The notes under the pieces were generated by a model that was given only the letters and a program-made list of their open reading frames with translations, was not told the origin of the DNA and did no database searches. Positions 25,702 through 35,557 of a DNA stretch of 64,000 nt are shown here, one piece after another. Made by a program: the position numbers and the translations under genes. The DNA is from Chloracidobacterium sp. GTDB taxonomy: Bacteria > Acidobacteriota > Blastocatellia > Pyrinomonadales > Pyrinomonadaceae. The DNA lies in contig JADJRV010000001.1 in assembly GCA_016712045.1 (NCBI GenBank), positions 1 through 64,000 on the forward strand, in the 5' to 3' direction. Every line of letters starts with the position of its first letter. Position 1 is the first letter of the stretch.

Positions 25702-28443
25702 TTAACTGACGGCGGCGATCATTTTCTGTTTTTGCCGGGCCAAACCGGGTTGGTACGCCAGCGAAAGCGTTGCACCCATTCGCTCACGCGGGCGGTCGCC
25801 CCTTTCCACCTTTTTCTTCTCATTCACCATATCCCGATATTCCTGCACATAGCTGATGTCTTTCGGCACTAGGTCGGCGAGGGTTACGACCAATTCGCCT
25901 TTGCGGCCGTATTTGATGGCGTGGTGGATGGCGGTGCGGCCGTCGGGGATGATGCGGACCGTCGGCGTATTTTTGCTCTTGGCGATGCCCTCTTGCAGCA
26001 GTTTATGCAGCTCCTCAGGGTCACGGCCGCGTAGGTAATTTCCGGTGCGGATAACGATGCGGTCAAAATTATCGCCCGCGATCTTACCAAATTCGCGAAT
26101 ATCATCGTCGCGTCGATCGCCGGTTCCGTTGAGCACGACGGTGCGGTATTTATGCGGCAATTTTGAAATAAAATCGGCCAGTCCACTCAGTCCGGCAGGG
26201 TTATGTGCGTAATCCATCAGCACAGTAACGTCACCGACCTCAACAAAATTAAGCCGTCCAGGCGTCTGTGCCGTACCTGCGTTAAAGGTTGACAGGCCAT
26301 TTCGCAGATCTTCGAGCGAAACGCCGTGAACAAAACACGCGAGCGTCGCCGCCAGCACGTTTTGGATCATAAACTCGGCACGTCCGCCATACGTCAGCGG
26401 GATGTTGGTCACCTTTTCGATGCGGACCTTCCACTTGCCCTTGAGGATCGTGACATAGCCGTTTTCATAGACGCATGAAACGCGGCCGCGTTCGGCACGG
26501 CGTTTGATGACCGGATTATTCTCATCCATCGAAAAACACACGACCTGGCCGTCAACCAGCTCTTTCATCTTATAGACAAGCGGATCCTCGGCGTTGAGAA
26601 CAGCATAGCCTTTCTTAGAAACTGCACGCGGCACGACCGATTTTACACGGGCGAGATCCTCTAGCGTATTCACGTCTTTGAGGCCCAAATGATCGGCGGC
26701 GATATTCATCACAACGCCAATATCGCAATGGTCAAAGCCCAATCCCGAACGGATAATCCCGCCGCGGGCTGTCTCAAGCACCGCAACATCGACCGTCGGA
26801 TCTTTTAACACGAGCTGAGCCGAAACCGGCCCGGTATTGTCACCCGCGACGATCTGTTGGTTACCGATATACGTGCCGTCGGTTGTCGTAAATCCGACCG
26901 TGCGGCCGCTGTTTTTTAGAATATGGGCGATCAGCCGCGTTGTCGTTGTTTTACCGTTCGTACCCGTGATCGCAAAGATCGGAATACGCGCCGGAGTTCC
27001 CGGCGGGAACAGCATGTCGATCACGTGCTCGGCCACGTTACGTCCGATGCCCTCGCTTGGGGCAAGGTGCATGCGAAATCCGGGCGCCGCGTTAACCTCA
27101 ATAATCCCGCCGCCATTTTCGCTCAGAGGCTCGCTGACATTTGGTGCGATCACGTCAACACCCGCAACATCGAGCCCGATTATCTTGGCGATTCGCTCAA
27201 ACAAAAATACATTTTCCGGGTGGACCTCGTCCGTCCGGTCGATCGCCGTGCCGCCGGTCGAGATATTTGCGGTCGTTTTCAGATGCAATATCACACCTTT
27301 TTTCAGAACGGTTTCCAGAGTGTAGCCGGCCTTTTTAATACACCGCTGCGTCTGGTTCTCAATGTCGATCTCGGTCAGCACATTTTCGTGTCCATAACCG
27401 CGACGCGGATCTTCGTTGGTTTTGTCGATCAGCTTTTGGATCGAGCTTTTGCCGTCGCCGACGACGTGAGCCGGCACACGCTCGGCAACAGCGATCAATC
27501 TATTATTCACGACCAAAGCACGAAAATCTTCACCTATAAGCTGCTTTTCGACAATGACCCAGCGCGAATATTCCTGAGCTTTTTCAAACGCGATCTTGGC
27601 ATCGTCGAGCGTCTTAATTCCTACCGTTGCACCCTTGCCGTGATTACCATCAAGTGGTTTAATTACAACAGGATAGCCCACACTGTCTAAAGTGCTTTCT
27701 AAGTCCTCAGCTTCACGAATTCGATACCCCTTCGGTACGGGCACGCCCATGTCGCCGAGCAGCTTTTTGGTCGCATGTTTGTTCCCGGCTATATCGACCG
27801 AGATCATATTTGTATTGACTGTCGTCGTCGCCTGGATTCGCTTTTGATGAACGCCGTAACCCAGTTGGACGAGCGACTGGTCATTGAGCCGGATGAACGG
27901 AATATCGCGATGATCAGCCTCCTCGACAAGCGAACCGGTCGATGGCCCAAACCGCACATTCTCACGGATCTCACGCATTTCCTGAATGTCAGCGGCGAGG
28001 CCCAACTTTATTTCCGCCAGATCTTTACCTTCTGCTAAGTCGAGCCACAGACGAACGGCAACACGCCCGGCAAATCTCCCGACCTCTTCCTCTAGATAGC
28101 TATATACAACGTTGTAAATACCCTTTTCGCCTGTCTCACGCGTGCGGCCATAACCCGTATCCATTCCGGCAAGCGTCTGCATTTCGAGCGCAAAATGCTC
28201 GATCGCGTGTCCCGCCCAGGTTCCCTCTTCGACACGTTTTAGAAATCCACCGGGTTCCCCGTAACTGCAACCATGCGACTGTAGAGACGGCAGCACATCG
28301 AGCATCCGGTCATAAAGCCCTTTGATCTTATTCGTCGGCTTTTTCTCATACGCACCGATATCGAGACGCATGATAATGAGCTTTTTCCAATAGCCGCTCC
28401 AGTAATTCGGCCCACGAAGTGTACGAACCTCTAAGATTTCCAT
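25702..28443 (-). CDS. cphA: Cyanophycin synthetase
   Basis: CphA polymerises aspartate and arginine into cyanophycin granules using ATP. The start is MEILEVRTLRGPNYWSGYWK from the ATG at 28443; a longer in-frame start overlaps the upstream gene and is less likely. The N-terminal domain is followed by an ATP-grasp domain (VIKPLDGNHGKGATVGI, then EVNAAPGFRMHLAPSEG). A Mur-ligase-like domain follows, with P-loop ITGTNGKTTTTRLIAHIL and the C-terminal MDYAHNPAGL and GTGDRRDDDI segments. Length is 913 residues, in the family range. Its last about 30 codons overlap a REP-like motif (RPRERMGATLSL). It follows cphB by 12 bp, so they form one transcript. Confidence 0.95.
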   Translation of the reverse strand: MEILEVRTLRGPNYWSGYWKKLIIMRLDIGAYEKKPTNKIKGLYDRMLDVLPSLQSHGCSYGEPGGFLKRVEEGTWAGHAIEHFALEMQTLAGMDTGYGRTRETGEKGIYNVVYSYLEEEVGRFAGRVAVRLWLDLAEGKDLAEIKLGLAADIQEMREIRENVRFGPSTGSLVEEADHRDIPFIRLNDQSLVQLGYGVHQKRIQATTTVNTNMISVDIAGNKHATKKLLGDMGVPVPKGYRIREAEDLESTLDSVGYPVVIKPLDGNHGKGATVGIKTLDDAKIAFEKAQEYSRWVIVEKQLIGEDFRALVVNNRLIAVAERVPAHVVGDGKSSIQKLIDKTNEDPRRGYGHENVLTEIDIENQTQRCIKKAGYTLETVLKKGVILHLKTTANISTGGTAIDRTDEVHPENVFLFERIAKIIGLDVAGVDVIAPNVSEPLSENGGGIIEVNAAPGFRMHLAPSEGIGRNVAEHVIDMLFPPGTPARIPIFAITGTNGKTTTTRLIAHILKNSGRTVGFTTTDGTYIGNQQIVAGDNTGPVSAQLVLKDPTVDVAVLETARGGIIRSGLGFDHCDIGVVMNIAADHLGLKDVNTLEDLARVKSVVPRAVSKKGYAVLNAEDPLVYKMKELVDGQVVCFSMDENNPVIKRRAERGRVSCVYENGYVTILKGKWKVRIEKVTNIPLTYGGRAEFMIQNVLAATLACFVHGVSLEDLRNGLSTFNAGTAQTPGRLNFVEVGDVTVLMDYAHNPAGLSGLADFISKLPHKYRTVVLNGTGDRRDDDIREFGKIAGDNFDRIVIRTGNYLRGRDPEELHKLLQEGIAKSKNTPTVRIIPDGRTAIHHAIKYGRKGELVVTLADLVPKDISYVQEYRDMVNEKKKVERGDRPRERMGATLSLAYQPGLARQKQKMIAAVS

Positions 28444-28455
28444 AAGACACCCCAT

Positions 28456-29310
28456 TTAACCTAGATCAGGCAATAAGAACTCATTAGGCGGCTGGATCGG
28501 ATTGCGTTCGATATAGTTATAAACCAGCCCTTCACGCAGCACATGAAACTGTACGCCGCAGATGCTAAATGCTTCGTTATCAGCAACTTCGGCAATCTCA
28601 TTAAAAGTGATCTGTGAGCCATCAACGATTGTCGTCGAGCCCTGGCCATAGACCTCAAGCTTTCCCTTACCGTCCAGAATTATCGCCGTATTTTCGTCGA
28701 TACCAATACCCAGATTGTATGGGTTAAACGACACCGCCGTGATCAGACGGCTGATGCGGCCGCGTTCGCTAAAATGCTGGTCGATGATTATGTTTTTCAA
28801 GAAACCAAGCCCCGGCGACAAACGAACCGCATTTTTATGCGGATGCGAGGTTGGCTCACCCCTCACGATCATCGACGTACTCATCGCCGCCGCACCTGCA
28901 CTCGTCCCGGCCAAAACAACATCGGTTTCGCGAACAAGTTTACGTATCTTTTCCGCGAGTTTTGTACCGCCAAGCAGCGACACGAGCCGCATCTGATCGC
29001 CGCCGGTCATTATTATGCCCGTAATGCCTTCGCATAGCTTTTCGACATCGGCATTGACGACGTCCTGCCGCGATGTCGCCCGCAAAACCCGCGGATTCGC
29101 GATGCCCAAATTCCTAAAAGCCTGTGTATAAACGTCCGCCGCAAACTCCGGATAGTCCGATGCAACCGGCACGATCAGGATCTCCGCCTTATCGCCGCCT
29201 GCGAGTTCGAGAAACTTTTTCAGTATCCGCCGTTCGTTATATTTGTCTTCTGCCCCGCCGATCACGAGCAGATGCCCGCCGATAATTTCGCGGTCATGCG
29301 ATTCACTCAT
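28456..29310 (-). CDS. cphB: Cyanophycinase
   Basis: CphB is a serine exopeptidase (S51 type) that degrades cyanophycin to beta-Asp-Arg dipeptides. The protein shows LLVIGGAEDKYNERRILKKF, IIMTGGDQMRLVSLLGGT and the nucleophile elbow VLAGTSAGAAAMS with the catalytic Ser. Next come IIIDQHFSERGRISRL and GIGIDENTAII. Length is 284 residues, typical. It is first in the cphB-cphA unit, with only 12 bp to cphA. Its 5' region (29311-29435) holds a 9-mer-type inverted array. Confidence 0.95.
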   Translation of the reverse strand: MSESHDREIIGGHLLVIGGAEDKYNERRILKKFLELAGGDKAEILIVPVASDYPEFAADVYTQAFRNLGIANPRVLRATSRQDVVNADVEKLCEGITGIIMTGGDQMRLVSLLGGTKLAEKIRKLVRETDVVLAGTSAGAAAMSTSMIVRGEPTSHPHKNAVRLSPGLGFLKNIIIDQHFSERGRISRLITAVSFNPYNLGIGIDENTAIILDGKGKLEVYGQGSTTIVDGSQITFNEIAEVADNEAFSICGVQFHVLREGLVYNYIERNPIQPPNEFLLPDLG

Positions 29311-29389
29311 TACTTATTTACGACTGCTAAATTAAGAAAAACTTTACTCAAAGTTAGTGGAAAGAGTGGGATAGGTCAAGAAACCGTTG

Positions 29390-29475
29390 TCACAGAGAGC
29401 ACCGAGGCCACTGAAAAGGTCAATAATGTCCTTTCCTATGCTCCGTGTTCTCTGTGGTCTCGGTGGCTAATTTCC
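29390..29475. repeat. 9-bp-period inverted array (CACAGAGAG unit) overlapping the carB stop
   Basis: CACAGAGAG-CACCGAGGC-CACTGAAAA and, opposed, CTCCGTGTT-CTCTGTGGT-CTCGGTGGC form arms of degenerate nonamers separated by about 25 bases. The right arm is the last dozen codons and stop of carB. The element lies between carB and cphB, both on the minus strand. Confidence 0.65.
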
Positions 29476-32400
29476 GAATGGATTTCCTGCAAGCTGCGCA
29501 CCGTCACGTGCGTCTCAGACATTTTCGTGCCGATCGCCTCGACCAACGCCTCGGCACCTGTGATAGTCGTTACGCACGGCACGTTGAACTGCAATGCTGC
29601 TTTGCGAATGGCCTTCTCGTCGTAAAATGACGATTTACCAAGCGGGGTGTTGATGATGAGGGCTATTTCACCTTGGCGAATAAGATCGGCGATGTTTGGG
29701 CGGCCCTCGTTGACCTTAAAGACCGATTCACACTCGAGCCCGACTTCGTGCAGACGGATCGCCGTGCCGTACGTAGCGACGAGGTCAAATCCCAGCCTAT
29801 TCAAACGCCGTGCGAGCACGACAGCCTGGCCCTTGTCGGCGTTATTTACCGAAATAAAAGCTCTTCCCTTGAGCGGCAGCCCAACGCCCGCACCTTCCAT
29901 CGCTTTGCCGTACGCCTCGCCAAATGTCGCCCCGACGCCCATCACCTCGCCAGTCGAATGCATCTCAGGCCCAAGCACCGGATCGACACCTGCAAATTTT
30001 TTGAACGGAAACACCGGCGATTTTACAAATATCAGCGGCACCGGCAAGATGTCGGGCAGATTGAAATCGGCGAGTTTTTTATCACCGGCCATCACGAGCG
30101 ACGCGATCTTTGCTATCGGCACACCGGTCGCTTTGGCGACAAACGGCACGGTCCGCGACGCTCGCGGGTTGACCTCGATCACATAAACGCGGTCGTCCTG
30201 GATGGCGTACTGGATATTCATCAGCCCCTTGACCTTGAGAGCATTTGCCAAAAGTCGGGTGTAATGATGGATCGTCTCGAGATGCTCGGCTGCGATCTTT
30301 TGTGCCGGCAAAACACTCGACGAGTCGCCCGAGTGGATGCCTGCTTCTTCAATATGTTCCTGAATACCGGCGATAACCACTGCCGTTTCGTCTGCCAAAG
30401 CATCTACGTCGAGCTCGGCCGCCCGCTCAAGAAATTTGTCGATCAGTATCGGTTTCTCAGGCGACGCATCAACCGCAGAACGCATATATTCATCCAGCGA
30501 CTGATCGTCATAAACTATCGCCATCGCACGCCCGCCAAGCACGAAGCTCGGCCGCACCACGATCGGATAACCTATTTTGTTTGCAACAACTTTTGCTTCA
30601 TCGGCTGATGTAACGCTGGAGTTCTCAGGACACGGTATTTTTAGCTCATCGAGCAACGCTCCAAACCGTTTTCTGTCCTCGGCAAGGTCAATTGAATCGG
30701 GCGATGTTCCGATGATCGGAACGCCCGCTTCGTGGAGCCGGTCCGCCAGATTAAGCGGCGTCTGTCCGCCAAATTGGACGATCACGCCTTCGGGCTGCTC
30801 GACATCGACGATGTTCATCACGTCCTCAAACGTCAGCGGCTCAAAATACAGCCGGTCCGAAGTGTCGTAATCGGTCGAGACGGTCTCAGGGTTGCAGTTG
30901 ACCATGATCGTCTCAAAATCCGCGTCGTGCAGAGCAAAGCTCGCGTGGCAGCAGCAATAGTCAAACTCGATGCCCTGCCCGATACGATTCGGCCCCGAGC
31001 CGAGGATCATTATCTTTCGCCGGTCGGTCGGCTCGGCCTCGCATTCCTGCTCGTAGGTCGAGTACATATACGGCGTAAAGGATTCAAACTCCGCCCCGCA
31101 CGTATCGACGCGTTTATAAACGGGCGTAATGCCCAGATCCTTTCGGTGCTTTCGCACTTCGTTTTCTGACGAGCCCGTCAGGTAAAAAAGCCGACGGTCC
31201 GACAAGCCAAATTCTTTTGCCGTGCGCAGCTCGTCCGCTGTGTATTGACTGAGCGGTTTTGCGTCGAGGCTCGCCTGAAATTCCATCACCTGCGACAGTT
31301 GATCGAGGAACCACGGATCGATCTTTGTCAGGCGATGGATCTCTTCGAGCGAGTACCCGTTTTGCATCGCGTATGTAATATACGAGAACCGCTGTGAATT
31401 TGGACGGGCGAGTTTACGCTGCAGCTCGGCATCAGGTATGTCCTGCAAACGCAATGGCTTAACCGCCTCAAGCGAACGTAATCCCTTAAACAAAGATTCC
31501 TTAAAAGTGCGGCCTATCGCCATCACTTCGCCGACGGAACGCATCTGCGTATCAAGCACGTCTTCGGCACCGGGAAATTTCTCAAACGCCCATTTTGGTA
31601 TCTTCGTGACGACGTAATCTATCGTCGGCTCAAACGACGCGGGCGTCTTTTTCGTGATGTCATTTGGTATCTCGTCGAGCGTGTAGCCGACCGCGAGCTT
31701 GGCCGCGATCTTTGCAATTGGAAAGCCGGTCGCTTTTGAGGCAAGGGCAGACGAACGCGACACACGCGGGTTCATCTCGATGATGCGGACATCACCGTTC
31801 GCCGGGTTGATGGCAAACTGGATATTCGACCCGCCTGTCTCAACGCCGACCTTGCGGATACACGCCTTAGACATATCACGCAGACGCTGATATTCGACAT
31901 CGGTCAGCGTCTGGGCCGGGGCGACGGTGATCGAATCGCCGGTATGCACGCCCATCGGATCGAAGTTTTCGATCGAGCAGATGATGACGACGTTGTCATT
32001 GAGGTCGCGCATTACCTCAAGCTCGTACTCTTTCCACCCAAGGATCGATTCCTCGACCAGTATTTGCGAATTTGGCGACGCCGCCAGCCCGCCGCGTGCG
32101 ATCTCTTCGAATTCCTCAGGGTTATACGCCACGCCGCCGCCCGTGCCCCCAAGCGTAAAACTCGGCCGCACGATCGCCGGATAACCGGTCGTCTCAACTA
32201 TTTCGCGAGCCTCTTCCCACGTGTGGGCAAAACCGCCCTTACACGACGGCACGCCGATCTCGTCCATCGCCGCTTTGAAAAGCTCGCGGTCCTCGCCGAC
32301 CTTGATGGCGTCGATATTCGCACCGATCATTGTGACGCCGTATTTTTCAAAAACGCCCCGCTCATACAGCTCGACCGACAGATTTAGCCCCGTCTGGCCG

Positions 32401-32672
32401 CCAACCGTCGGCAGCACGGCGTCGGGACGCTCTTTTTCGATGATGGCGGTGACGGATTCGAGCGTGAGCGGCTCGATATATGTCTTATCGGCGATCTCGG
32501 GGTCGGTCATGATCGTCGCCGGGTTTGAATTGACCAGCACGACCTCGTACCCCTCTTGCCGCAAAGCGCGGCACGCCTGTGTCCCCGAATAATCAAATTC
32601 GCAGGCCTGTCCGATGACGATCGGCCCCGAACCGATGATCAGTATTTTGTGAATATCGCTGCGTCTTGGCAT
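29436..32672 (-). CDS. carB: Carbamoyl-phosphate synthase large subunit
   Basis: CarB uses ammonia from the small subunit, bicarbonate and two ATP to make carbamoyl phosphate for arginine and pyrimidine synthesis. It has the two homologous halves, each starting with a GSGPIVIGQACEFDYSG-type motif (the second is GSGPNRIGQGIEFDYCC) and each with an ATP-grasp core. An MGS-like C-terminal domain follows (NTPLGKSSFYDEKAIRKAAL). Length is 1078 residues, as usual. The last residues (ISHRDHREHGA) are encoded by a 9-bp-period repeat and are not part of the family. carA is not in the window. Carbamoyl phosphate feeds arginine, a precursor of cyanophycin made by the next gene pair. Confidence 0.97.
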   Translation of the reverse strand: MPRRSDIHKILIIGSGPIVIGQACEFDYSGTQACRALRQEGYEVVLVNSNPATIMTDPEIADKTYIEPLTLESVTAIIEKERPDAVLPTVGGQTGLNLSVELYERGVFEKYGVTMIGANIDAIKVGEDRELFKAAMDEIGVPSCKGGFAHTWEEAREIVETTGYPAIVRPSFTLGGTGGGVAYNPEEFEEIARGGLAASPNSQILVEESILGWKEYELEVMRDLNDNVVIICSIENFDPMGVHTGDSITVAPAQTLTDVEYQRLRDMSKACIRKVGVETGGSNIQFAINPANGDVRIIEMNPRVSRSSALASKATGFPIAKIAAKLAVGYTLDEIPNDITKKTPASFEPTIDYVVTKIPKWAFEKFPGAEDVLDTQMRSVGEVMAIGRTFKESLFKGLRSLEAVKPLRLQDIPDAELQRKLARPNSQRFSYITYAMQNGYSLEEIHRLTKIDPWFLDQLSQVMEFQASLDAKPLSQYTADELRTAKEFGLSDRRLFYLTGSSENEVRKHRKDLGITPVYKRVDTCGAEFESFTPYMYSTYEQECEAEPTDRRKIMILGSGPNRIGQGIEFDYCCCHASFALHDADFETIMVNCNPETVSTDYDTSDRLYFEPLTFEDVMNIVDVEQPEGVIVQFGGQTPLNLADRLHEAGVPIIGTSPDSIDLAEDRKRFGALLDELKIPCPENSSVTSADEAKVVANKIGYPIVVRPSFVLGGRAMAIVYDDQSLDEYMRSAVDASPEKPILIDKFLERAAELDVDALADETAVVIAGIQEHIEEAGIHSGDSSSVLPAQKIAAEHLETIHHYTRLLANALKVKGLMNIQYAIQDDRVYVIEVNPRASRTVPFVAKATGVPIAKIASLVMAGDKKLADFNLPDILPVPLIFVKSPVFPFKKFAGVDPVLGPEMHSTGEVMGVGATFGEAYGKAMEGAGVGLPLKGRAFISVNNADKGQAVVLARRLNRLGFDLVATYGTAIRLHEVGLECESVFKVNEGRPNIADLIRQGEIALIINTPLGKSSFYDEKAIRKAALQFNVPCVTTITGAEALVEAIGTKMSETHVTVRSLQEIHSEISHRDHREHGA

Positions 32673-32703
32673 TTATCGGCTTGGTCTAAACTCACGATTA
32701 TAC

Positions 32704-32735
32704 AAAAAAAGTGCGATCCACTCGAACCGCACTTT
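32704..32735 (-). terminator. Rho-independent terminator after the B-lectin gene
   Basis: On the minus strand AAAGTGCG-loop-CGCACTTT is a strong stem continued by seven T residues. It lies 41 bp after the stop of the lectin gene and before carB. Confidence 0.85.
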
Positions 32736-32775
32736 GCCTATAGTTGTAATACCCGAATGGATAATGGGTTTTGGC

Positions 32776-34170
32776 TCACCGAGAGCTCCAGTACGGATAG
32801 CCCTCGGGCGGTTTCGAGCCGCCATAGACCACCAAATTGCCATCGTTCTGCATGCTTAGCCAGAAGGTTTTGGGAAACGGCGTCGCCCCCTGTGAATCGA
32901 TGCCCACTGCAAAATCCAGATAATCAGTCCAGCCCTTTTCGTTCCTCCGTTTCATATCGCCGTATGAGTCCCAGACGGCATTGTTGATCCAATTGTAAAC
33001 TACGAGATTTCCGTCTTTCTGGAATACAGCCTTCGTCCCGGAGGACTTGTTGGTCCCCGCGTTCCATACCGCCTTAGAGGCAGTTCCTGCTATCCGATAG
33101 ACCACCAGGTTGCCGTCGGCCTGAAAAACGAGATAGTGGGTCTTGTCCGGCGAATAATAGGGTTTATTTCTTTTGAGGACGGTGTTCACGGCGATCAACC
33201 CTGGCGTCTTCTTAATTATTTCGTCGGCCGTTTCTTTAGGCGCAGACGGGATCGGTGCCGGGTCCGGCTTACGAAAATCCGAAGCCAGTTCGACGCGCAT
33301 TAAGATCTCAGCACCGTTCCAATTCCCCTCGGCAAACACATGATTCTCATTCACGACTCCCTTGAAAGTCGCGGACGGACGGCCAAGAAATGGTTTACCT
33401 GCGATCATTCTTCGCATTTCGATCCGGCCGTCCTGGAAAAGTCTAAAGTCAAGTGAGTTTGACGCCTCACCTGAGTCGTTGACCGTCATCGGAAGACGGC
33501 CGGTCAGCGAAAAGCCCCCGACCTTCACCCCACTATCAATAACTCTTCCGACCGCCTTAAATCTTTGTGCATTATCCCTCGTTTTTATGGTCACGGTCGC
33601 AGTGACATACCACCCTCCTTTGTCGTTCCATTTCGTCGCTGCCTTGATGATGGCGTCGTCTAGAAAGGTTCCTCCTGCGGGTTTTGCTCCGCCCCCCTTT
33701 ACCTGCATCGGACTGAGGTAAATGGTGATGTTGGCCTCCTTGCCATCCCATATCACCTTGCCTTTGGCATAGGCTGCGCGGAAATCTTTCTCCATCGCCG
33801 CCGCCTCAGCAGGTCGACCCAAGAACGGCTTGCCGGCAATGTCGTGTCTGATCCGCACGGTAAAGGACGAGTCGTTGAGGATGTTGAGGTACACGGTATT
33901 GTCTTTGATGTCTGAGCCATAAAATGCTTTTAGAGCGAGGTTTCCGGCAAGCACTTTGCCTTTAAGCTCAAGATTGCCGCCGGCCGTGAACTTCTCGCCG
34001 TTGGGTATTGAGATGTCCATGTCGGCGCGAACGACCCATTGGCCATTGGCGTCTGCCGGAAGCGCGGCTTTTTCAAATGCCTTCTGAACGAATAACGGTT
34101 GGGCAAAACTAGTCGACACGAAGACGAGAGTTATCGCGCCAGCAAAAAGGAACATCTTCAATATTTTCAT
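32776..34170 (-). CDS. Secreted protein with bulb-type (B_lectin) domain and duplicated N-terminal domains
   Basis: A signal peptide (MKILKMFLFAGAITLVFVSTSFAQ) leads into two related domains of about 130 residues. Both contain the phrase IAGKPFLGRP and alternating beta strands, and I do not recognise them. A linker (PAPIPSAPKETADE) joins a C-terminal beta-prism II domain with three sugar-binding motifs of QxDxNLVVY type (FQADGNLVVY, FQKDGNLVVY, MQNDGNLVVY). Mannose binding at the cell surface or outside the cell is the expected activity for the C-terminal domain. Length is 464 residues. It follows the OmpA-like lipoprotein gene by 20 bp, suggesting one transcript ending at the terminator at 32704-32735. 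Confidence 0.8.
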   Translation of the reverse strand: MKILKMFLFAGAITLVFVSTSFAQPLFVQKAFEKAALPADANGQWVVRADMDISIPNGEKFTAGGNLELKGKVLAGNLALKAFYGSDIKDNTVYLNILNDSSFTVRIRHDIAGKPFLGRPAEAAAMEKDFRAAYAKGKVIWDGKEANITIYLSPMQVKGGGAKPAGGTFLDDAIIKAATKWNDKGGWYVTATVTIKTRDNAQRFKAVGRVIDSGVKVGGFSLTGRLPMTVNDSGEASNSLDFRLFQDGRIEMRRMIAGKPFLGRPSATFKGVVNENHVFAEGNWNGAEILMRVELASDFRKPDPAPIPSAPKETADEIIKKTPGLIAVNTVLKRNKPYYSPDKTHYLVFQADGNLVVYRIAGTASKAVWNAGTNKSSGTKAVFQKDGNLVVYNWINNAVWDSYGDMKRRNEKGWTDYLDFAVGIDSQGATPFPKTFWLSMQNDGNLVVYGGSKPPEGYPYWSSR

Positions 34171-34190
34171 AATTTTTCCTCTATTCAGAT

Positions 34191-35513
34191 CTAATTTTTC
34201 ACAAGCTCCACACGCCTGTTTTGCGCCCGTCCGGCTTCGGTGTCATTTGTCGTGACGGGTTTTGACATTCCCATACCTGACGAATTTAGTCGTGCGGCAT
34301 CAATACCTTTTCCGATCAGATACGCCTTGACCGCAGCCGCACGCTTTTCTGACAGAGTTTTGTTAAAAGCATCGCCGCCGATATTGTCCGTGTGACCCTC
34401 GACGGTCATTTTCCATTCCTTGTTTTCCTGCAGCACTGCGGCGATCTGGTCGAGCGTGATGCGGGATTCCGGTTTGATAACATCCGAGTTGAAATCAAAA
34501 TTGATGCCGTAAATTACCGCACGGCCCGTGTCCGCTAGGTTTTTCCCGATCTGACTTTGCACGGCCTTTTCGCCGTCGAGTGTTTTCAGATGTTCGCAAG
34601 ATCCGGCCTTGTCCGATATTTTCTTGCCGTTCCACTGCCCGATCAGCCGTTTTTCTTCGTCGTCATTGCGGCCGTAGAGACCTAAAAATGTTTTGCCGTC
34701 CTGAGAGAAAAACATCAATGCCGGGCCGCCGACCTTTTCGTTTTCCATCCGCGTTTCCTGCCATGTGAGTTTCATCATGCGGTTCTCGATGCCGCCCTGG
34801 ACCAGGCCATTGGCGTACTCGTAGCAGCCGACGATAGAAGTGCCCTCCTGTTTGATGTGAAAATTCCCGTAATCGCTCTCGTAAGTTCCTGTGATATTTT
34901 CGAGCGGCGCGGGCGTCTCCTGATCGCCATAGCCGTGGATGTCCATCAATTCGACATAATTGGCCGACCCGTAATTGGTCTTAAAATTGATCCGCACCCA
35001 ACGTCCGGCGATCGTCTTTGTAACGGGAAATTCCTGCTTATCCACCTTATCTTTCAAGGTTGCTGCTAGGATCTCCTGAAATCCATCGGTCGCCGACGCA
35101 TCAGACACCTCGACCGTGATGTCTTTCGCCCCCGTATCGCCCTCGACCTGTGCCGTGTCGAATGAGAGAGTTTTGAGCGTCGTTTTGGCGGTCAATTCGA
35201 TCGTGATCGATTGATCCTTGGTCTTGCCGCTCTCGCTCGCCCAGCCCGATTTTGGTATCTCGTCGATCACATAATTTGGCTTCCAGCTCGAAGCCGAGGT
35301 GGCTGCCACGACAAACGCACCGTTACCCGTTGCAAGAAGATCCTTTCGGTCGCTCGCGGCGGTCTTAGGCGTCGGTTCGGCGGTAGCCGGCGACCCGTTA
35401 GTCGCCGGAGCTGCCGAATTTTGGTTCCCGCTGACGTTACTCGCACCCGGCAATAACCCGCACGCGGTCATCACAACCGTCAGAATACAGAGGCTTGCGA
35501 TCTTGATCTTCAT
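34191..35513 (-). CDS. OmpA-family lipoprotein with discoidin-like domain
   Basis: The ATG at 35513 starts a lipoprotein signal (MKIKIASLCILTVVMTACG, Cys18). A Thr/Pro/Ala-rich linker is followed by a domain with features of F5/8 type C carbohydrate-binding folds (SSWKPNYVIDEIPKSGWASESGKTKDQSITIEL...GRWVRINFKTNYGSANYVELMDIHGYG). A central beta-rich domain follows, then an OmpA peptidoglycan-binding domain (INFDFNSDVIKPES, VEGHTDNIGGD, LSEKRAAAVKAYL, NRRVEL). It should anchor the envelope to peptidoglycan while exposing sugar-binding modules. An upstream in-frame start adds five residues and is less likely. Confidence 0.82.
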   Translation of the reverse strand: MKIKIASLCILTVVMTACGLLPGASNVSGNQNSAAPATNGSPATAEPTPKTAASDRKDLLATGNGAFVVAATSASSWKPNYVIDEIPKSGWASESGKTKDQSITIELTAKTTLKTLSFDTAQVEGDTGAKDITVEVSDASATDGFQEILAATLKDKVDKQEFPVTKTIAGRWVRINFKTNYGSANYVELMDIHGYGDQETPAPLENITGTYESDYGNFHIKQEGTSIVGCYEYANGLVQGGIENRMMKLTWQETRMENEKVGGPALMFFSQDGKTFLGLYGRNDDEEKRLIGQWNGKKISDKAGSCEHLKTLDGEKAVQSQIGKNLADTGRAVIYGINFDFNSDVIKPESRITLDQIAAVLQENKEWKMTVEGHTDNIGGDAFNKTLSEKRAAAVKAYLIGKGIDAARLNSSGMGMSKPVTTNDTEAGRAQNRRVELVKN

Positions 35514-35557
35514 ATTTTTATACTCCACTAATAGACGAGACTGATTTTTGGTAATTC

